Positions 9,011-18,833 of a stretch of 44,937 nt of DNA are shown here, piece after piece. The position numbers and the translations under genes are program-made. The notes below the pieces were generated by a model. That model did not search any database. It saw nothing but the letters and a program-made list of their open reading frames with translations, and had not been told where the DNA came from. How positions within the stretch are numbered: the first letter of the stretch is position 1; each line of letters starts with the position of its first letter. The DNA is taken from positions 1 through 44,937 of the forward strand of contig QCGF01000006.1 of the NCBI GenBank assembly GCA_003278175.1, in the 5' to 3' direction. The stretch is from Prochlorococcus sp. AG-363-P15. GTDB taxonomy: Bacteria; Cyanobacteriota; Cyanobacteriia; PCC-6307; Cyanobiaceae.

Positions 9011-10218
9011 AGCTCTCTCTATTTAATATCTCGGTTGACCGAGATTCATGGTTGGGGAAGTTACAACGTTGGTCATATTCTAAGTGGCGTTTGGTTCCAT
9101 TAATTGATAGATGGCTATTTGGTGAGTTAGTGCCTCCTCTGCTTTTTGCAATAGCAGCTTTTACAGTTGTTTCATTATCTGTAGGAGTGATGTTTGATTT
9201 GATAAGGAAAATTGTTGAAGCAGGACTTCCAGTATTTATTGCAATTAAAGTTTTAATCTTAAGTTTGCCGGGATTTTTAGTTATTTCTTTCCCGATGGCC
9301 ACACTTATGGCCACTTTGCTTGCTTATAGCAGGCTTTCTGCTAACAGCGAATTAAAGGCATTACGAAGTATTGGTGTCTCAACCAGAAGGATGATTGCTC
9401 CAGCTTTGGCCTTGGCAGTTTTAATGACAGGATTGACTTTCATATTTAATGACAGTCTTGTTCCATTGTCTAATAGAAATGCTGAAATAACTTTAAAAAG
9501 AGCTTTGGGTAAAGCTATATCTTTAGAAAAGGGAAATGATATTATTTATTCAAGGAAAGGAGTTGTAAATGATCCTTCTTCGAATAAGATTAGAGACGGC
9601 CTTACTCATTTATTCTACGCTCGAAAATTTTTTAATAACGAGATGAATGATGTTACTGTTTTAGATTTTTCAAGGTTTGAAACTAGTCAGATCCTTATGG
9701 CCAATAAGGCTTTTTGGAATAGTGATGAATCTAAATGGGAGTTTATAAATGGAAAGATAATTACTATTGATTCAGATGGCATTACTACTACAGCTCTCTT
9801 TTCTCGTTACCTATATCCCCTAGATACTGGGCCAAAAAGAATTGCTGAGCTTCCTAAAGATGCTAATGATATGACACTTGCCGAGGCTATTAAGGCGGAG
9901 AAACTTTATGCAGAAGTAGGTAATGTAAAAGAATCACGAAGAATTAAGGTAAGAATTCAGGAGAAATTTACGTTGCCCATGGCATGCATTGTGTTTGGTC
10001 TAATTGGTGCCAGTCTAGGAGCTAAGCCAAATACAACTACTAGTAGAAGTCAAGGTTTTGGTATAAGTGTCGTTTTGATTCTCTTTTATTATGTCCTTAG
10101 CTTTAGCTTTAGTTCTCTAGGAGTAAAGGGCACGCTTTCACCATTAATTGCGGCATGGTCACCTGTTTTGATATCAATTTTGGGAGGTGAGTTGCTTTTA
10201 AGGCAGGCAAGTCGCTGA
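9007..10218 (+). CDS. LptF/LptG family permease (YjgP/YjgQ)
   Basis: This is an inner-membrane permease of the LPS transport complex. The 403-residue product has the LptF/G layout: an N-terminal helix pair (PPLLFAIAAFTVVSLSVGVMF, then VFIAIKVLILSLPGFLVISFPMATLMATLLAY), a coupling segment LSANSELKALRSIGVSTRRM, and a long periplasmic jellyroll stretch at about residues 145-310. Three C-terminal helices start at PMACIVFGLIGASLG. LptF and LptG are hard to distinguish by eye, and only one permease is present here, as commonly reported for cyanobacteria, so a homodimer is possible. It overlaps lptB by four bases. Confidence 0.9.
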   Translation: MKLSLFNISVDRDSWLGKLQRWSYSKWRLVPLIDRWLFGELVPPLLFAIAAFTVVSLSVGVMFDLIRKIVEAGLPVFIAIKVLILSLPGFLVISFPMATLMATLLAYSRLSANSELKALRSIGVSTRRMIAPALALAVLMTGLTFIFNDSLVPLSNRNAEITLKRALGKAISLEKGNDIIYSRKGVVNDPSSNKIRDGLTHLFYARKFFNNEMNDVTVLDFSRFETSQILMANKAFWNSDESKWEFINGKIITIDSDGITTTALFSRYLYPLDTGPKRIAELPKDANDMTLAEAIKAEKLYAEVGNVKESRRIKVRIQEKFTLPMACIVFGLIGASLGAKPNTTTSRSQGFGISVVLILFYYVLSFSFSSLGVKGTLSPLIAAWSPVLISILGGELLLRQASR

Positions 10219-10258
10219 TTATGACACCAGAAATTTATTTACTTGATAAAATTAAATT

Positions 10259-11188
10259 ATGAATTCGCAGAACATTGCATACTTTATTGACGAGCCAGTA
10301 CTGGCCTTTGGCTTGATTGCATTTTTTCTGTTATTAGTTGCACTTCCTTTGACTTTGTGGAGTTTAGGTGATACTAAGACATCCAATACTGCTCGTATTC
10401 TAATAATTTTAGCTAATTTTTCGTTAGCCTCACAATTGACACTTAGATGGTGGCAATCGGGACACTTTCCGATTAGTAATCTTTATGAATCACTGTGCTT
10501 TTTGACCTGGTCTTTTACATTTGCGCAAATACTTCTTGAAAAGACTTTCTCTTCCCCTCTTGTTCTTGCCTCAACTACACCTATTGCCTTGTTATGCATA
10601 GCCTTTGCAAGTTTTGCTTTGCCTGAAAGACTTCAAGAATCTTCGCCTTTAGTTCCTGCACTTAGATCCAGTTGGCTTGTGATGCATGTTAGTGTAGTTA
10701 TGTGTAGTTACGCAGCTTTAATTGTTGGCTCATTGTTATCAATAGCTGTTCTTTTTACTGATAGAGATAAAAAGTTTGCTATTAGAAGTAGTTCGACTGG
10801 TTCTGGTGGTTTTAGAGATGATCTCGCACTTCCTATTAATAACTCGTTCAATATGAGTTCAGTTGAATTTAGCAGGATAGAAAAACTCGATAGTATTAGT
10901 TATAGATCAATTACTTTTGGATTCTTACTATTAACATTAGGCTTGATAAGTGGAGCCGTTTGGGCAAATGAGGCCTGGGGGACTTGGTGGAGTTGGGATC
11001 CCAAGGAGACTTGGGCACTTATTTGCTGGTTGGTATATGCAGCTTACCTACATACACGAATAACCAGAGGTTGGACTGGAAGAAAACCAGCAATAGTTTC
11101 ATCTATAGGTTTAGTTGTGATAGTTGTTTGTTATATAGGTGTTAATCTTCTTGGAGTTGGTCTGCACAGTTATGGTTGGTTCTTTTAA
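10259..11188 (+). CDS. ccsA: Cytochrome c biogenesis protein CcsA (system II)
   Basis: CcsA (ResC) with CcsB handles heme delivery and attachment to apocytochromes c on the lumenal or periplasmic side, serving cytochrome f and c6. The 309-residue product is a multi-helix membrane protein. The tryptophan-rich heme motif is clear at about residues 238-255: [19 protein letters not shown]. Conserved histidines flank it, with HVS near residue 142 and the C-terminal [10 protein letters not shown]. The start is ATG at 10259, 40 bases after the permease gene. The partner ccsB is not in this window. Confidence 0.93.
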   Translation: MNSQNIAYFIDEPVLAFGLIAFFLLLVALPLTLWSLGDTKTSNTARILIILANFSLASQLTLRWWQSGHFPISNLYESLCFLTWSFTFAQILLEKTFSSPLVLASTTPIALLCIAFASFALPERLQESSPLVPALRSSWLVMHVSVVMCSYAALIVGSLLSIAVLFTDRDKKFAIRSSSTGSGGFRDDLALPINNSFNMSSVEFSRIEKLDSISYRSITFGFLLLTLGLISGAVWANEAWGTWWSWDPKETWALICWLVYAAYLHTRITRGWTGRKPAIVSSIGLVVIVVCYIGVNLLGVGLHSYGWFF

Positions 11189-11267
11189 CCATTATTTCTC
11201 CTATTATTTCTAGAGTTTCTAGAGTTACTAGTGTTGATAGGTCTCTATTTTTACGTAAAAAATATAT

Positions 11268-11942
11268 TCATGAATTTGGATTTTTGCTATTGCGTATTCC
11301 CTTAATTGCTTCTGCATAGTCTGGCTGATTGAATATTCCTGACCCACTGACTATTGCATTTGCTCCTGCATCAATAACCTTCCACGCATTATCTGCTTTG
11401 ATGCCGCCATCTACTTCTATCCATGGGTCAAAACCTTTTTCATCGCATATATTTCGTAGGTCTCGTATCTTTTTAACTTGACTTTCAATGAAACTTTGTC
11501 CACCAAAACCTGGGTTTACACTCATAATTAAAACTAGATCACAGAGTTCTAAGCAATATTCCAAAGTGTCCAGAGGTGTACTCGGATTGAGAACTGCGCC
11601 AGCTTTCTTCCCTAGATCCTTAATCTGACCAAGATTTCGATGAAGATGAGGGCACGCTTCTACTTGAACATATATATGATCAGCTCCTGCTTTTGCAAAA
11701 TCTCCAACATATCTCTCTGGTTCAACAATCATTAGATGAACATCTAATGGCTTTGATGTTACTGGTCTTAATGATTCAACAATTAATGGACCAATAGTTA
11801 TGTTTGGGACAAAACGACCGTCCATTACGTCAACATGAATCCAGTCGGCCCCTGCTTTGTCTACAGCACTAACATCTTCGCCTAGACGAGCAAAGTCTGC
11901 TGAGAGGATTGACGGTGCGATAACAAGAGGTTTGGTGCTCAT
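11268..11942 (-). CDS. rpe: Ribulose-phosphate 3-epimerase
   Basis: Rpe interconverts ribulose 5-phosphate and xylulose 5-phosphate in the Calvin and pentose phosphate pathways. The 224-residue TIM barrel has the expected markers: [16 protein letters not shown] at the N-terminus, [20 protein letters not shown] (metal and substrate residues), [20 protein letters not shown] near 140 and [10 protein letters not shown] near 175. The start is ATG at 11942, shared with a roughly 210-base divergent promoter region toward glpX. It converges with ccsA across an 80-base AT-rich gap. Confidence 0.95.
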   Translation of the reverse strand: MSTKPLVIAPSILSADFARLGEDVSAVDKAGADWIHVDVMDGRFVPNITIGPLIVESLRPVTSKPLDVHLMIVEPERYVGDFAKAGADHIYVQVEACPHLHRNLGQIKDLGKKAGAVLNPSTPLDTLEYCLELCDLVLIMSVNPGFGGQSFIESQVKKIRDLRNICDEKGFDPWIEVDGGIKADNAWKVIDAGANAIVSGSGIFNQPDYAEAIKGIRNSKNPNS

Positions 11943-12150
11943 CGATCTTTAACTTTGACTCGCGATTCTATTGATTAATGGTCCTTTCACCATTTTTGCG
12001 TTACTTGCACTGATAAAGTTAGCGGCGCCTAAGAGCTGAGAACCACTGCGGCACCAAGTTCTTATCTTGATTAGTGAAAAACCTTTGCTATCAGTAAAGT
12101 TCAGCCCTTCTCTTTTCTTACGTAATTAAATTCTTCTCTGTAGTCATCAA

Positions 12151-13155
12151 GTGGATCGCACTCTTATTCAGGAAATTCTCGAAGTTGTAGAGCAAGCGGC
12201 TATTGCCTCTGCTGAACTGACTGGCTTGGGTAAAAAGGACGAAGCAGATGCTGCTGCAGTCGAAGCCATGAGAAAACGAATGGGTCAAATTGAAATGCAA
12301 GGCCGAATAGTCATTGGAGAAGGAGAGAGAGACGAGGCCCCAATGCTTTATATAGGAGAAGAGGTTGGCAGTGGTAGTGGACCTGGTGTTGATTTTGCTG
12401 TTGACCCCTGTGAAGGGACAAACCTTTGTGCAAATAGCCAACGTGGATCAATGGCAGTGCTAGCAGCTTCTGATCGAGGAGGTTTGTTTAATGCTCCTTA
12501 TTTTTATATGAAGAAGCTTGCAGCACCTCCAGCAGCAAAGGGCAAGGTTGACATAAGGAAATCTGCTACTGACAACATAAAAATCCTTAGTCAATGCCTT
12601 GGCTTGGCAATTAATGAATTGACTATTGTTGTCATGGATAGAGCAAGACATAAAGATTTGATTGCTGAGATCCGTTCAACTGGTGCAAGAGTTCAACCAA
12701 TCTCTGATGGTGATGTACAGGCTGCAATTGCATGTGGTTTTGCTGGAACTGGTACTCATTGTTTAATGGGAATTGGAGCCGCTCCAGAAGGTGTGATTTC
12801 TGCTGCCGCCATGAGAGCCCTCGGCGGGCATTTCCAAGGCCAATTGGTATATGACCCTGCTATTGCTCAGACCAGTGAGTGGGCTGATTACACAAAGGAA
12901 GGAAATATTGCTCGGCTGAATGAAATGGGTATTACTAATGTTGACAAGATTTATGAAGCAGATGAATTGGCATCAGGTGAAAATGTTGTATTTGCTGGGA
13001 GCGGTATAACTGATGGACTTTTGTTCCATGGGGTTAAATTTGAGACTGACTGCACTAGAACCAGCAGTCTTGTAATTAGCACTCTTGATAACTCAGCTCG
13101 ATTTACTAACACTGTTCATATCAAGGATGGTGCTAAAAGTATTGCTTTGAGCTGA
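12151..13155 (+). CDS. glpX: Class II fructose-1,6-/sedoheptulose-1,7-bisphosphatase
   Basis: This GlpX-type enzyme dephosphorylates both fructose 1,6-bisphosphate and sedoheptulose 1,7-bisphosphate, a regenerative Calvin-cycle step. The 334-residue product shows the class II signatures [23 protein letters not shown] (about 50-73), [15 protein letters not shown] near 80-95 (catalytic acidic and metal site) and [10 protein letters not shown] near 166. The start is GTG at 12151, the first plausible codon before the conserved [14 protein letters not shown]-like N-terminus (here [20 protein letters not shown]). It lies 31 bases before hemA on the same strand and is divergent from rpe. Confidence 0.95.
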   Translation: MDRTLIQEILEVVEQAAIASAELTGLGKKDEADAAAVEAMRKRMGQIEMQGRIVIGEGERDEAPMLYIGEEVGSGSGPGVDFAVDPCEGTNLCANSQRGSMAVLAASDRGGLFNAPYFYMKKLAAPPAAKGKVDIRKSATDNIKILSQCLGLAINELTIVVMDRARHKDLIAEIRSTGARVQPISDGDVQAAIACGFAGTGTHCLMGIGAAPEGVISAAAMRALGGHFQGQLVYDPAIAQTSEWADYTKEGNIARLNEMGITNVDKIYEADELASGENVVFAGSGITDGLLFHGVKFETDCTRTSSLVISTLDNSARFTNTVHIKDGAKSIALS

Positions 13156-13186
13156 ACGAATCAATAGTTGAACTGAGGAAACCTTT

Positions 13187-14494
13187 ATGCACATTGCCGT
13201 CGTAGGTCTCAGCCATCGCACGGCACCTGTTGAAGTCCGTGAGAAACTCAGTATTTCTGAGCAATCTATAGAACAATCTCTTAAGTCATTAAAAGGAGAT
13301 GAACAGGTATTAGAGGTTTCTATTCTCAGTACTTGTAATCGACTTGAGATTTATACATTGTTGAGACACCCTGAATTAGGCCTCGATGCAATAAGACAAT
13401 TCCTTATCGCTCATTCTGGCCTTTCAGAGGACGATTTGTTTCCTCATCTTTTTACTTATAACCAAGAAGAAGCAGTGGCTCATTTGATGAGAGTATCTGC
13501 AGGGCTAGATAGCTTGGTTCTGGGAGAAGGTCAGATACTTTCACAGGTCAAAAAGATGTTGCGTCTTGGACAAGAGCATCAGTCAATGGGGCCTATTTTG
13601 AATAGGCTGCTAACGCAAGCTGTCAGTACAGGTAAGAGAGTTCGTAGTGAAACTAACCTTGGGACAGGTGCTGTATCTATAAGTTCTGCTGCAGTAGAGC
13701 TGGCTCAATTGAAACTAGGACAATCTCAAGGTAAGGATCAATTGGTAAGCCTTGAGCCAGAACAAGTTGCTGTAGTTGGAGCAGGAAAGATGAGCAGACT
13801 TCTTTTGCAGCATTTGCAATCCAAGGGATGTTCTAAGTTGACGCTTGTAAATAGATCGAGACCAAGGGCAGAGACTTTGGCTTCATCATTCCCTGACCTA
13901 GAGGTAGATTGTCAATTACTTGATGATCTTGATCATTGCTTGAGTAAATGCTCTTTGGTTTTTACTAGTACTTCTTCTGATAAGCCGATCATTGATGCTT
14001 CTCGTTTAAAAAAACTCTCTTTAAGTTCTCTTCGGCTTATTGATATTGGTGTACCTCGCAACATTGCATCAGATGTAGAAGGTATATCAGGGGTTGAGTC
14101 TCATGATGTTGATGATCTACAAGAAGTTGTTTCTAGAAATCAGGAAGCTCGACAGAAAGTAGCCTTAGAGGCTGAAGGATTGCTAAATGAGGAAGGTCGT
14201 TTATTCCTTGAATGGTGGGATAGCTTGGAAGCTGTTCCGACTATCAATCAACTTAGAGCAAGTCTTGAGGCTATAAGAAGTGAGGAGCTTCAAAAAGCTT
14301 TAAGTCGAATGGGTCCAGATTTCTCAGCAAGGGAAAGAAAAGTAGTTGAGGCATTGAGTAAAGGAATTATTAATAAGATCCTTCATACCCCAGTAACGCA
14401 ACTTAGGGCTCCACAAGCCCGCTTGGAGAGGCAGGAGGCCCTTAAAGTTGTTGAAAACCTATTCAATTTGCAACTTCCCTCTGATGGAAATTAA
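13187..14494 (+). CDS. hemA: Glutamyl-tRNA reductase
   Basis: HemA reduces glutamyl-tRNA to glutamate-1-semialdehyde, the committed step toward heme, chlorophyll and bilins. The 435-residue product contains the nucleophile Cys50 in STCNRLEIY, the GLSHRTAPVEVREKL N-terminus, LDSLVLGEGQILSQVK near residue 110, an NADPH-binding VGAGKMSRLLLQHL near 200 and a C-terminal dimerisation helix region. The start is ATG at 13187, preceded by a purine-rich GAGGAAA about nine bases upstream that could be a ribosome binding site. It follows glpX by 31 bases, so the two are likely co-transcribed. Confidence 0.95.
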   Translation: MHIAVVGLSHRTAPVEVREKLSISEQSIEQSLKSLKGDEQVLEVSILSTCNRLEIYTLLRHPELGLDAIRQFLIAHSGLSEDDLFPHLFTYNQEEAVAHLMRVSAGLDSLVLGEGQILSQVKKMLRLGQEHQSMGPILNRLLTQAVSTGKRVRSETNLGTGAVSISSAAVELAQLKLGQSQGKDQLVSLEPEQVAVVGAGKMSRLLLQHLQSKGCSKLTLVNRSRPRAETLASSFPDLEVDCQLLDDLDHCLSKCSLVFTSTSSDKPIIDASRLKKLSLSSLRLIDIGVPRNIASDVEGISGVESHDVDDLQEVVSRNQEARQKVALEAEGLLNEEGRLFLEWWDSLEAVPTINQLRASLEAIRSEELQKALSRMGPDFSARERKVVEALSKGIINKILHTPVTQLRAPQARLERQEALKVVENLFNLQLPSDGN

Positions 14495-14554
14495 TCCATA
14501 CAATTGGATATTTTCTTTCTTTTTCTTGGCAGCCATTAATTCATCTGCCCTTTT

Positions 14555-14572
14555 TGTCGTCTTTAGGCGACA
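14555..14572 (+). promoter_or_regulatory. Small hairpin in the glgC leader
   Basis: TGTCGTC and GGCGACA flank a TTTA loop, giving a seven-base stem with one G-U pair, 45 bases before the glgC ATG. No T tract follows on either strand, so it does not look like a terminator. It may be a leader element or chance; nothing else in the 123-base hemA-glgC gap stands out. Confidence 0.25.
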
Positions 14573-14617
14573 TCGCTCCAGTATGTTTACTTTGCAACGC
14601 AATTTTGCGGAAGCATA

Positions 14618-15913
14618 ATGAAGCGTGTTCTTGCAATAATTTTGGGGGGAGGAGCAGGGACTCGCCTGTACCCCCTAACAAAGATGAGGGCAAAGCCTGC
14701 AGTTCCTCTCGCAGGTAAGTATCGACTTATTGATATCCCAATAAGTAACTGCATTAATTCGAACATCAATAAGATGTATGTTTTAACGCAATTTAATAGT
14801 GCTTCTCTTAATAGACATCTAACTCAAACTTATAATTTAAGTGCCCCTTTTGGTCAAGGTTTTGTTGAGGTTTTAGCTGCACAACAAACACCTGATAGTC
14901 CATCATGGTTCGAGGGAACAGCAGATGCAGTTAGAAAATATCAATGGTTATTTCAAGAATGGGATGTAGATGAATACTTGATTTTGTCTGGTGACCAGCT
15001 CTATAGAATGGATTACAGTTTATTTGTTGAACATCACCGTAATTCAGGTGCTGACTTAACAGTTGCAGCTCTTCCTGTAGATGCTCAACTGGCAGAATCA
15101 TTTGGATTGATGAGAACCGATGAACATGGAGATATTAAACAATTTAGTGAGAAGCCAAAAGGTGATAATTTGAAAGCAATGGCAGTTGATACTTCTAGAT
15201 TCGGACTTTCAAAAGAGTCTGCTAAAAGTAGACCTTACTTAGCCTCTATGGGCATATATGTGTTTAGCAGAGATACTTTATTTGACCTGCTTAATAAAAA
15301 TCCATCACACAAGGATTTTGGCAAGGAAGTGATTCCAGAAGCCCTTAATAGAGGAGATGTTCTAAAAAGTTATGTCTTTGATGATTATTGGGAAGATATT
15401 GGGACAATAGGAGCATTCTATGAGGCAAATCTTGCTCTAACGCAACAGCCTTCTCCACCTTTTAGTTTTTATGATGAAAAGTTTCCGATATACACTCGAC
15501 CACGTTATTTGCCTCCTACTAAGTTGGTAGAGGCACAAATTACGGACTCAATTATTGGTGAAGGATCAATTCTTAAATCTTGTAGTATTCATCATTGTGT
15601 ACTAGGTGTAAGAAGCAGAGTTGAAAGTGATGTAGTCCTAAAAGACTCCTTAGTTATGGGATCAGATTTCTTTGAGTCTTATGAAGAACGTGTAGCTTTA
15701 AGGCAAGGAGGCGGAATTCCTTTAGGGGTTGGTCAAGGTACAACAGTAAAAACGGCAATACTTGATAAGAACACAAGAATTGGCAACAACGTGGCAATAA
15801 TAAATAAAGATCGTGTTGAAGAAGCTGATCGATCAGATGAAGGTTTCTACATAAGAAATGGAATAGTGGTAGTAGTCAAGAATGCAAGTATTTTGGACGG
15901 AACCGTTATTTAA
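14618..15913 (+). CDS. glgC: Glucose-1-phosphate adenylyltransferase (ADP-glucose pyrophosphorylase)
   Basis: GlgC makes ADP-glucose, the committed donor for glycogen synthesis. The 431-residue length matches cyanobacterial enzymes. The N-terminus [21 protein letters not shown] carries the nucleotide-binding loop and allosteric-region basic residues, followed by [19 protein letters not shown], the catalytic [11 protein letters not shown] near residue 128 and FSEKPKGD near 180. The C-terminal third is a left-handed beta-helix (repeated small hydrophobic turns such as [23 protein letters not shown]). In cyanobacteria it is activated by 3-phosphoglycerate and inhibited by phosphate. It is flanked by hemA and gnd on the same strand. 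Confidence 0.95.
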   Translation: MKRVLAIILGGGAGTRLYPLTKMRAKPAVPLAGKYRLIDIPISNCINSNINKMYVLTQFNSASLNRHLTQTYNLSAPFGQGFVEVLAAQQTPDSPSWFEGTADAVRKYQWLFQEWDVDEYLILSGDQLYRMDYSLFVEHHRNSGADLTVAALPVDAQLAESFGLMRTDEHGDIKQFSEKPKGDNLKAMAVDTSRFGLSKESAKSRPYLASMGIYVFSRDTLFDLLNKNPSHKDFGKEVIPEALNRGDVLKSYVFDDYWEDIGTIGAFYEANLALTQQPSPPFSFYDEKFPIYTRPRYLPPTKLVEAQITDSIIGEGSILKSCSIHHCVLGVRSRVESDVVLKDSLVMGSDFFESYEERVALRQGGGIPLGVGQGTTVKTAILDKNTRIGNNVAIINKDRVEEADRSDEGFYIRNGIVVVVKNASILDGTVI

Positions 15914-16079
15914 AAAGTCCTTCTGGATTGATTTTTTGCTTGTTAAAAGTCTTTTTTTGTCGATAAGGGGCAAAATTGATTTAATCAAAACAATTTTCCA
16001 ACCCTGACATTGCATCGTTAAGAGCAGCAGTTTTGAATTTACACGGTCACACTGGCGCAAGTTGAGATTTCCTTTTGCT

Positions 16080-17501
16080 ATGTCCAAGGCTCATTTTGGT
16101 TTGATTGGTCTTGGGGTAATGGGTGAGAACCTCGTTTTAAATGCAGAGAGAAATGGATTCTCAAGTGTTGTTTATAACCGAACCTATTCGAAAACAGAGG
16201 AATTTTTGAAAGGTCGTGGTAGTGGTAAGTCCATTACTGGGGCAAGTGATCTTAAGGAGTTTGTTGACAGCCTTGAGAGGCCTAGACGGATTCTTATGAT
16301 GGTCAAGGCAGGAAAGGCAACTGACGCAGTCATTAATAACATCTCACCTTATTTGGAAGAGGGGGATTTGCTTATTGATGGTGGAAACTCTGAATTTAGA
16401 GATACAGAGAGAAGAGTTCTTGAACTCGAACGTAAAAGCTTTGGTTATATAGGAATGGGTGTTTCGGGTGGGGCCAAGGGTGCATTAGAAGGTCCAAGCA
16501 TGATGCCTGGAGGAACAAAGTCTTCTTATGACGCTATTGAGAGTTTGTTAGTGAAAATGGCTGCACAAGTTGAAGATGGTCCATGCGTTACATATATAGG
16601 CCCAGGTGGGTCAGGACATTTTGTCAAAACCGTCCACAACGGGATCGAATACGGAATTGAACAGATACTTGCTGAGGCTTACGACCTTATGAAAAGGGTT
16701 GCCGGAATGAATGGAGATCAAATCGCTGATGTCATGGCCTACTGGAATAAAACAGAAGAATTATGTTCCTACCTTGTTGAGATAACAGAAGCTTGTTTGC
16801 GTGCAAAAGATCAAAATGATGGAACTTACATAGTCGAGAAGATTATGGATAAGGCTGGTCAAAAGGGTACTGGCCTTTGGACAGTTGTTAGCGCCTTGGA
16901 GCTAGGAGCTTCTGTTCCAACTATTTATGCTTCGTTAAATGGCCGGGTTATGAGCTCAATGAAGTCTCAAAGAGTTCAAGCCGAAAAAATTTTAGATGGC
17001 CCTGCTATTAGCCATTCAATTGACTTTGGAAGTCAATTGAATGGTATGCCTCTTTTGATGGATGCTGTTGTTTTGGCAACTATGGCAAGTTACGCACAGG
17101 GCATGGATCTGTTGCGGATTGCATCTGTTGAATACAACTATGATTTAAAAATGCCTGCTATTGCTCAGATTTGGAAGGGTGGATGCATTATTCGATCACG
17201 TTTGTTAAAACATATACAGTTTGCATATGAACAGAACCCTAGCCTTTCAAATCTTTTACTTGATTCTTGGTTTTCGGAACAAGTAAATGATCGTTTGCCA
17301 GGATTAGCAAAAGTTGTTGCATGTGCAGCTAAATCTGGCCTGCCTGTTCCATGCTTAAGTAGCACATTGGACTATTTAAATAGTTATCGAACAGCACGTT
17401 TGCCACAAAATTTGGTGCAAGCTATGAGGGATTGTTTTGGCTCTCATACTTATGAACGTGTTGATATGGAAGGTACGTTCCATACAGAATGGATTAAATA
17501 G
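16080..17501 (+). CDS. gnd: 6-phosphogluconate dehydrogenase
   Basis: Gnd oxidatively decarboxylates 6-phosphogluconate to ribulose 5-phosphate and makes NADPH, the last step of the oxidative pentose phosphate branch used at night. I chose the ATG at 16080 (473 residues), giving MSKAHFGLIGLGVMGENL; an in-frame TTG at 16062 would only add six residues. Other motifs are IGMGVSGGAKGALEGPSMMPGG near 125, the catalytic segment GPGGSGHFVKTVHNGIEYG near 180 (Lys and substrate residues), and the C-terminal YFGSH-type tail, here CFGSHTYERVD. It lies 11 bases before pgl. Confidence 0.95.
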   Translation: MSKAHFGLIGLGVMGENLVLNAERNGFSSVVYNRTYSKTEEFLKGRGSGKSITGASDLKEFVDSLERPRRILMMVKAGKATDAVINNISPYLEEGDLLIDGGNSEFRDTERRVLELERKSFGYIGMGVSGGAKGALEGPSMMPGGTKSSYDAIESLLVKMAAQVEDGPCVTYIGPGGSGHFVKTVHNGIEYGIEQILAEAYDLMKRVAGMNGDQIADVMAYWNKTEELCSYLVEITEACLRAKDQNDGTYIVEKIMDKAGQKGTGLWTVVSALELGASVPTIYASLNGRVMSSMKSQRVQAEKILDGPAISHSIDFGSQLNGMPLLMDAVVLATMASYAQGMDLLRIASVEYNYDLKMPAIAQIWKGGCIIRSRLLKHIQFAYEQNPSLSNLLLDSWFSEQVNDRLPGLAKVVACAAKSGLPVPCLSSTLDYLNSYRTARLPQNLVQAMRDCFGSHTYERVDMEGTFHTEWIK

Positions 17502-17512
17502 GATTATCTAAG

Positions 17513-18220
17513 ATGAATATTTACAATGTTGAAAGATCTCTAAATGATAGAGATTTAGCAAGAAGGACAAGCCAATTAATTGCATCTCAAATTTATTTGA
17601 TATTAGAGCAGAAGGAACGTGCTCAGATTGCATTGTCAGGAGGTTCAACGCCAGTAGAGTCTTATTACTTACTATCTAAAGAACATTTACCTTGGGAAAG
17701 GGTTGACTTATTCCTAGGTGATGAACGATGGGTAGCTTATGAAGATAAAGCAAGTAATGCGGCAATGATACATAGGACTTTACTTTCATCTGGTCCTTCA
17801 GCTTCGTGTAAATTTCATCCTATCCCTACGGTACAGTGTAAAAATCCTCAAGAAAGTGCAAACAAATTCGCAACACTTTTGGATACTATATGTACTGGTC
17901 AGCCACCCATTCTTGATTTGATTTTGCTTGGTCTAGGGGATGACGGGCATACAGCCTCTCTTTTTCCAGGCAGTGATTGCTTAAGTGTTACAGATAGTTG
18001 GGCATGCACCAGCAATGCTAAAGGACATGACCGCGTTACCATGACTGCTCCAGTCTTAAGTTCATCCAAAAAGATAATTTTTCTTGTCAGTGGTTCTTCT
18101 AAGCAAATAGCTTTAAAAAGATTACTTGATCCTGATGAGTCTTTTAATAGAACGCCAGCTAAATTGGTTAAATCTGATTCCGAAATTCTAATATTAACTG
18201 ATAAAGATGCTTTCCCATAA
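17513..18220 (+). CDS. pgl: 6-phosphogluconolactonase
   Basis: Pgl hydrolyses 6-phosphogluconolactone to 6-phosphogluconate, the step just before Gnd. The 235-residue product is of the SOL/DevB type, with IALSGGSTPVESYYLL near residue 41, LFLGDERWVAYEDKASN near 65-80 and LILLGLGDDGHTASLFPGSD near 142, which together mark the sugar phosphate isomerase-like active site. The ATG is 11 bases after the gnd stop, so the two consecutive pathway steps are almost certainly co-transcribed. Confidence 0.93.
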   Translation: MNIYNVERSLNDRDLARRTSQLIASQIYLILEQKERAQIALSGGSTPVESYYLLSKEHLPWERVDLFLGDERWVAYEDKASNAAMIHRTLLSSGPSASCKFHPIPTVQCKNPQESANKFATLLDTICTGQPPILDLILLGLGDDGHTASLFPGSDCLSVTDSWACTSNAKGHDRVTMTAPVLSSSKKIIFLVSGSSKQIALKRLLDPDESFNRTPAKLVKSDSEILILTDKDAFP

Positions 18221-18260
18221 AATCTATTTAATCTTCCAATTAAAATATATTTAATTTATT

Positions 18261-18833
18261 ATGAATGATTATCATAAACAATCTTTTAATGAAGAAGACT
18301 TTATTATGAATTCTCAAAGTTTTTCTAATTGGTCTCCACTTAATGATTCGATTATGGGTGGAAATAGTCAGGCAGAATGTACAATCAATCAAAATGGTCT
18401 ACAGCTAACAGGCTACTTAGTTGAAAAAGGAGGAGGCTTTGTTAGTTTTCGCTCGCCATTATTTAATCCCCCTCTTAATCTTTCCAAATATCGTGGATTA
18501 AATGTTCAGGTTGATGGCGAAGGTCGTACCCTTAAGTTTGCATTGTATTGCAAATGCTGGATGTCAAATTTAAATGATATTTTTGCTTCTGGACTTCATT
18601 GGGTAACAGAGATTCCTACTTTACCTTCTGGAACAACTTCTTTAGAAATACCCTTCTCAAGCTTTCTGCCAACTATTCGTGCTAAAGAGATTCCTTTCTC
18701 TCTTGAACTCGACTCTTCTGCAGTTACACAGTTTCAACTATTGCATTCGAAGTTTGGTCTTCCTGGTTTGCTAAATGCATCTTTTAGACCAGGAAAAATT
18801 AATATTTTACTTAGATCAATTAGTGGCTATTGA
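18261..18833 (+). CDS. CIA30 (NDUFAF1-like) family protein
   Basis: The protein resembles the CIA30 domain, a galactose-binding-like beta fold named after a mitochondrial complex I assembly factor. Matching segments are WSPLNDSIMGGNSQAECTI at about 26-44 (the usual W-x-x-x-N/D-D-x-V-M-G-G-x-S motif), GGFVSFRSPLFNPPLNLSKYRGLNVQVDGEGR and IPFSSFLPTIRAKEIP. Length is 190 residues. An in-frame ATG at 18306 (codon 16) is an alternative start because the first 15 residues are not conserved-looking. In cyanobacteria a role in NDH-1 or other complex assembly is only a guess. It follows pgl by 40 bases and overlaps the next gene. Confidence 0.75.
   Translation: MNDYHKQSFNEEDFIMNSQSFSNWSPLNDSIMGGNSQAECTINQNGLQLTGYLVEKGGGFVSFRSPLFNPPLNLSKYRGLNVQVDGEGRTLKFALYCKCWMSNLNDIFASGLHWVTEIPTLPSGTTSLEIPFSSFLPTIRAKEIPFSLELDSSAVTQFQLLHSKFGLPGLLNASFRPGKINILLRSISGY

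Noticed and set aside
11209-11261. Short tandem TCTAGAGTT repeat and TTTTTACGTAAAAA palindrome between ccsA and rpe
   Set aside because: Two copies of nine bases and a GC-poor palindrome are too weak to call; they may help end the convergent transcripts.
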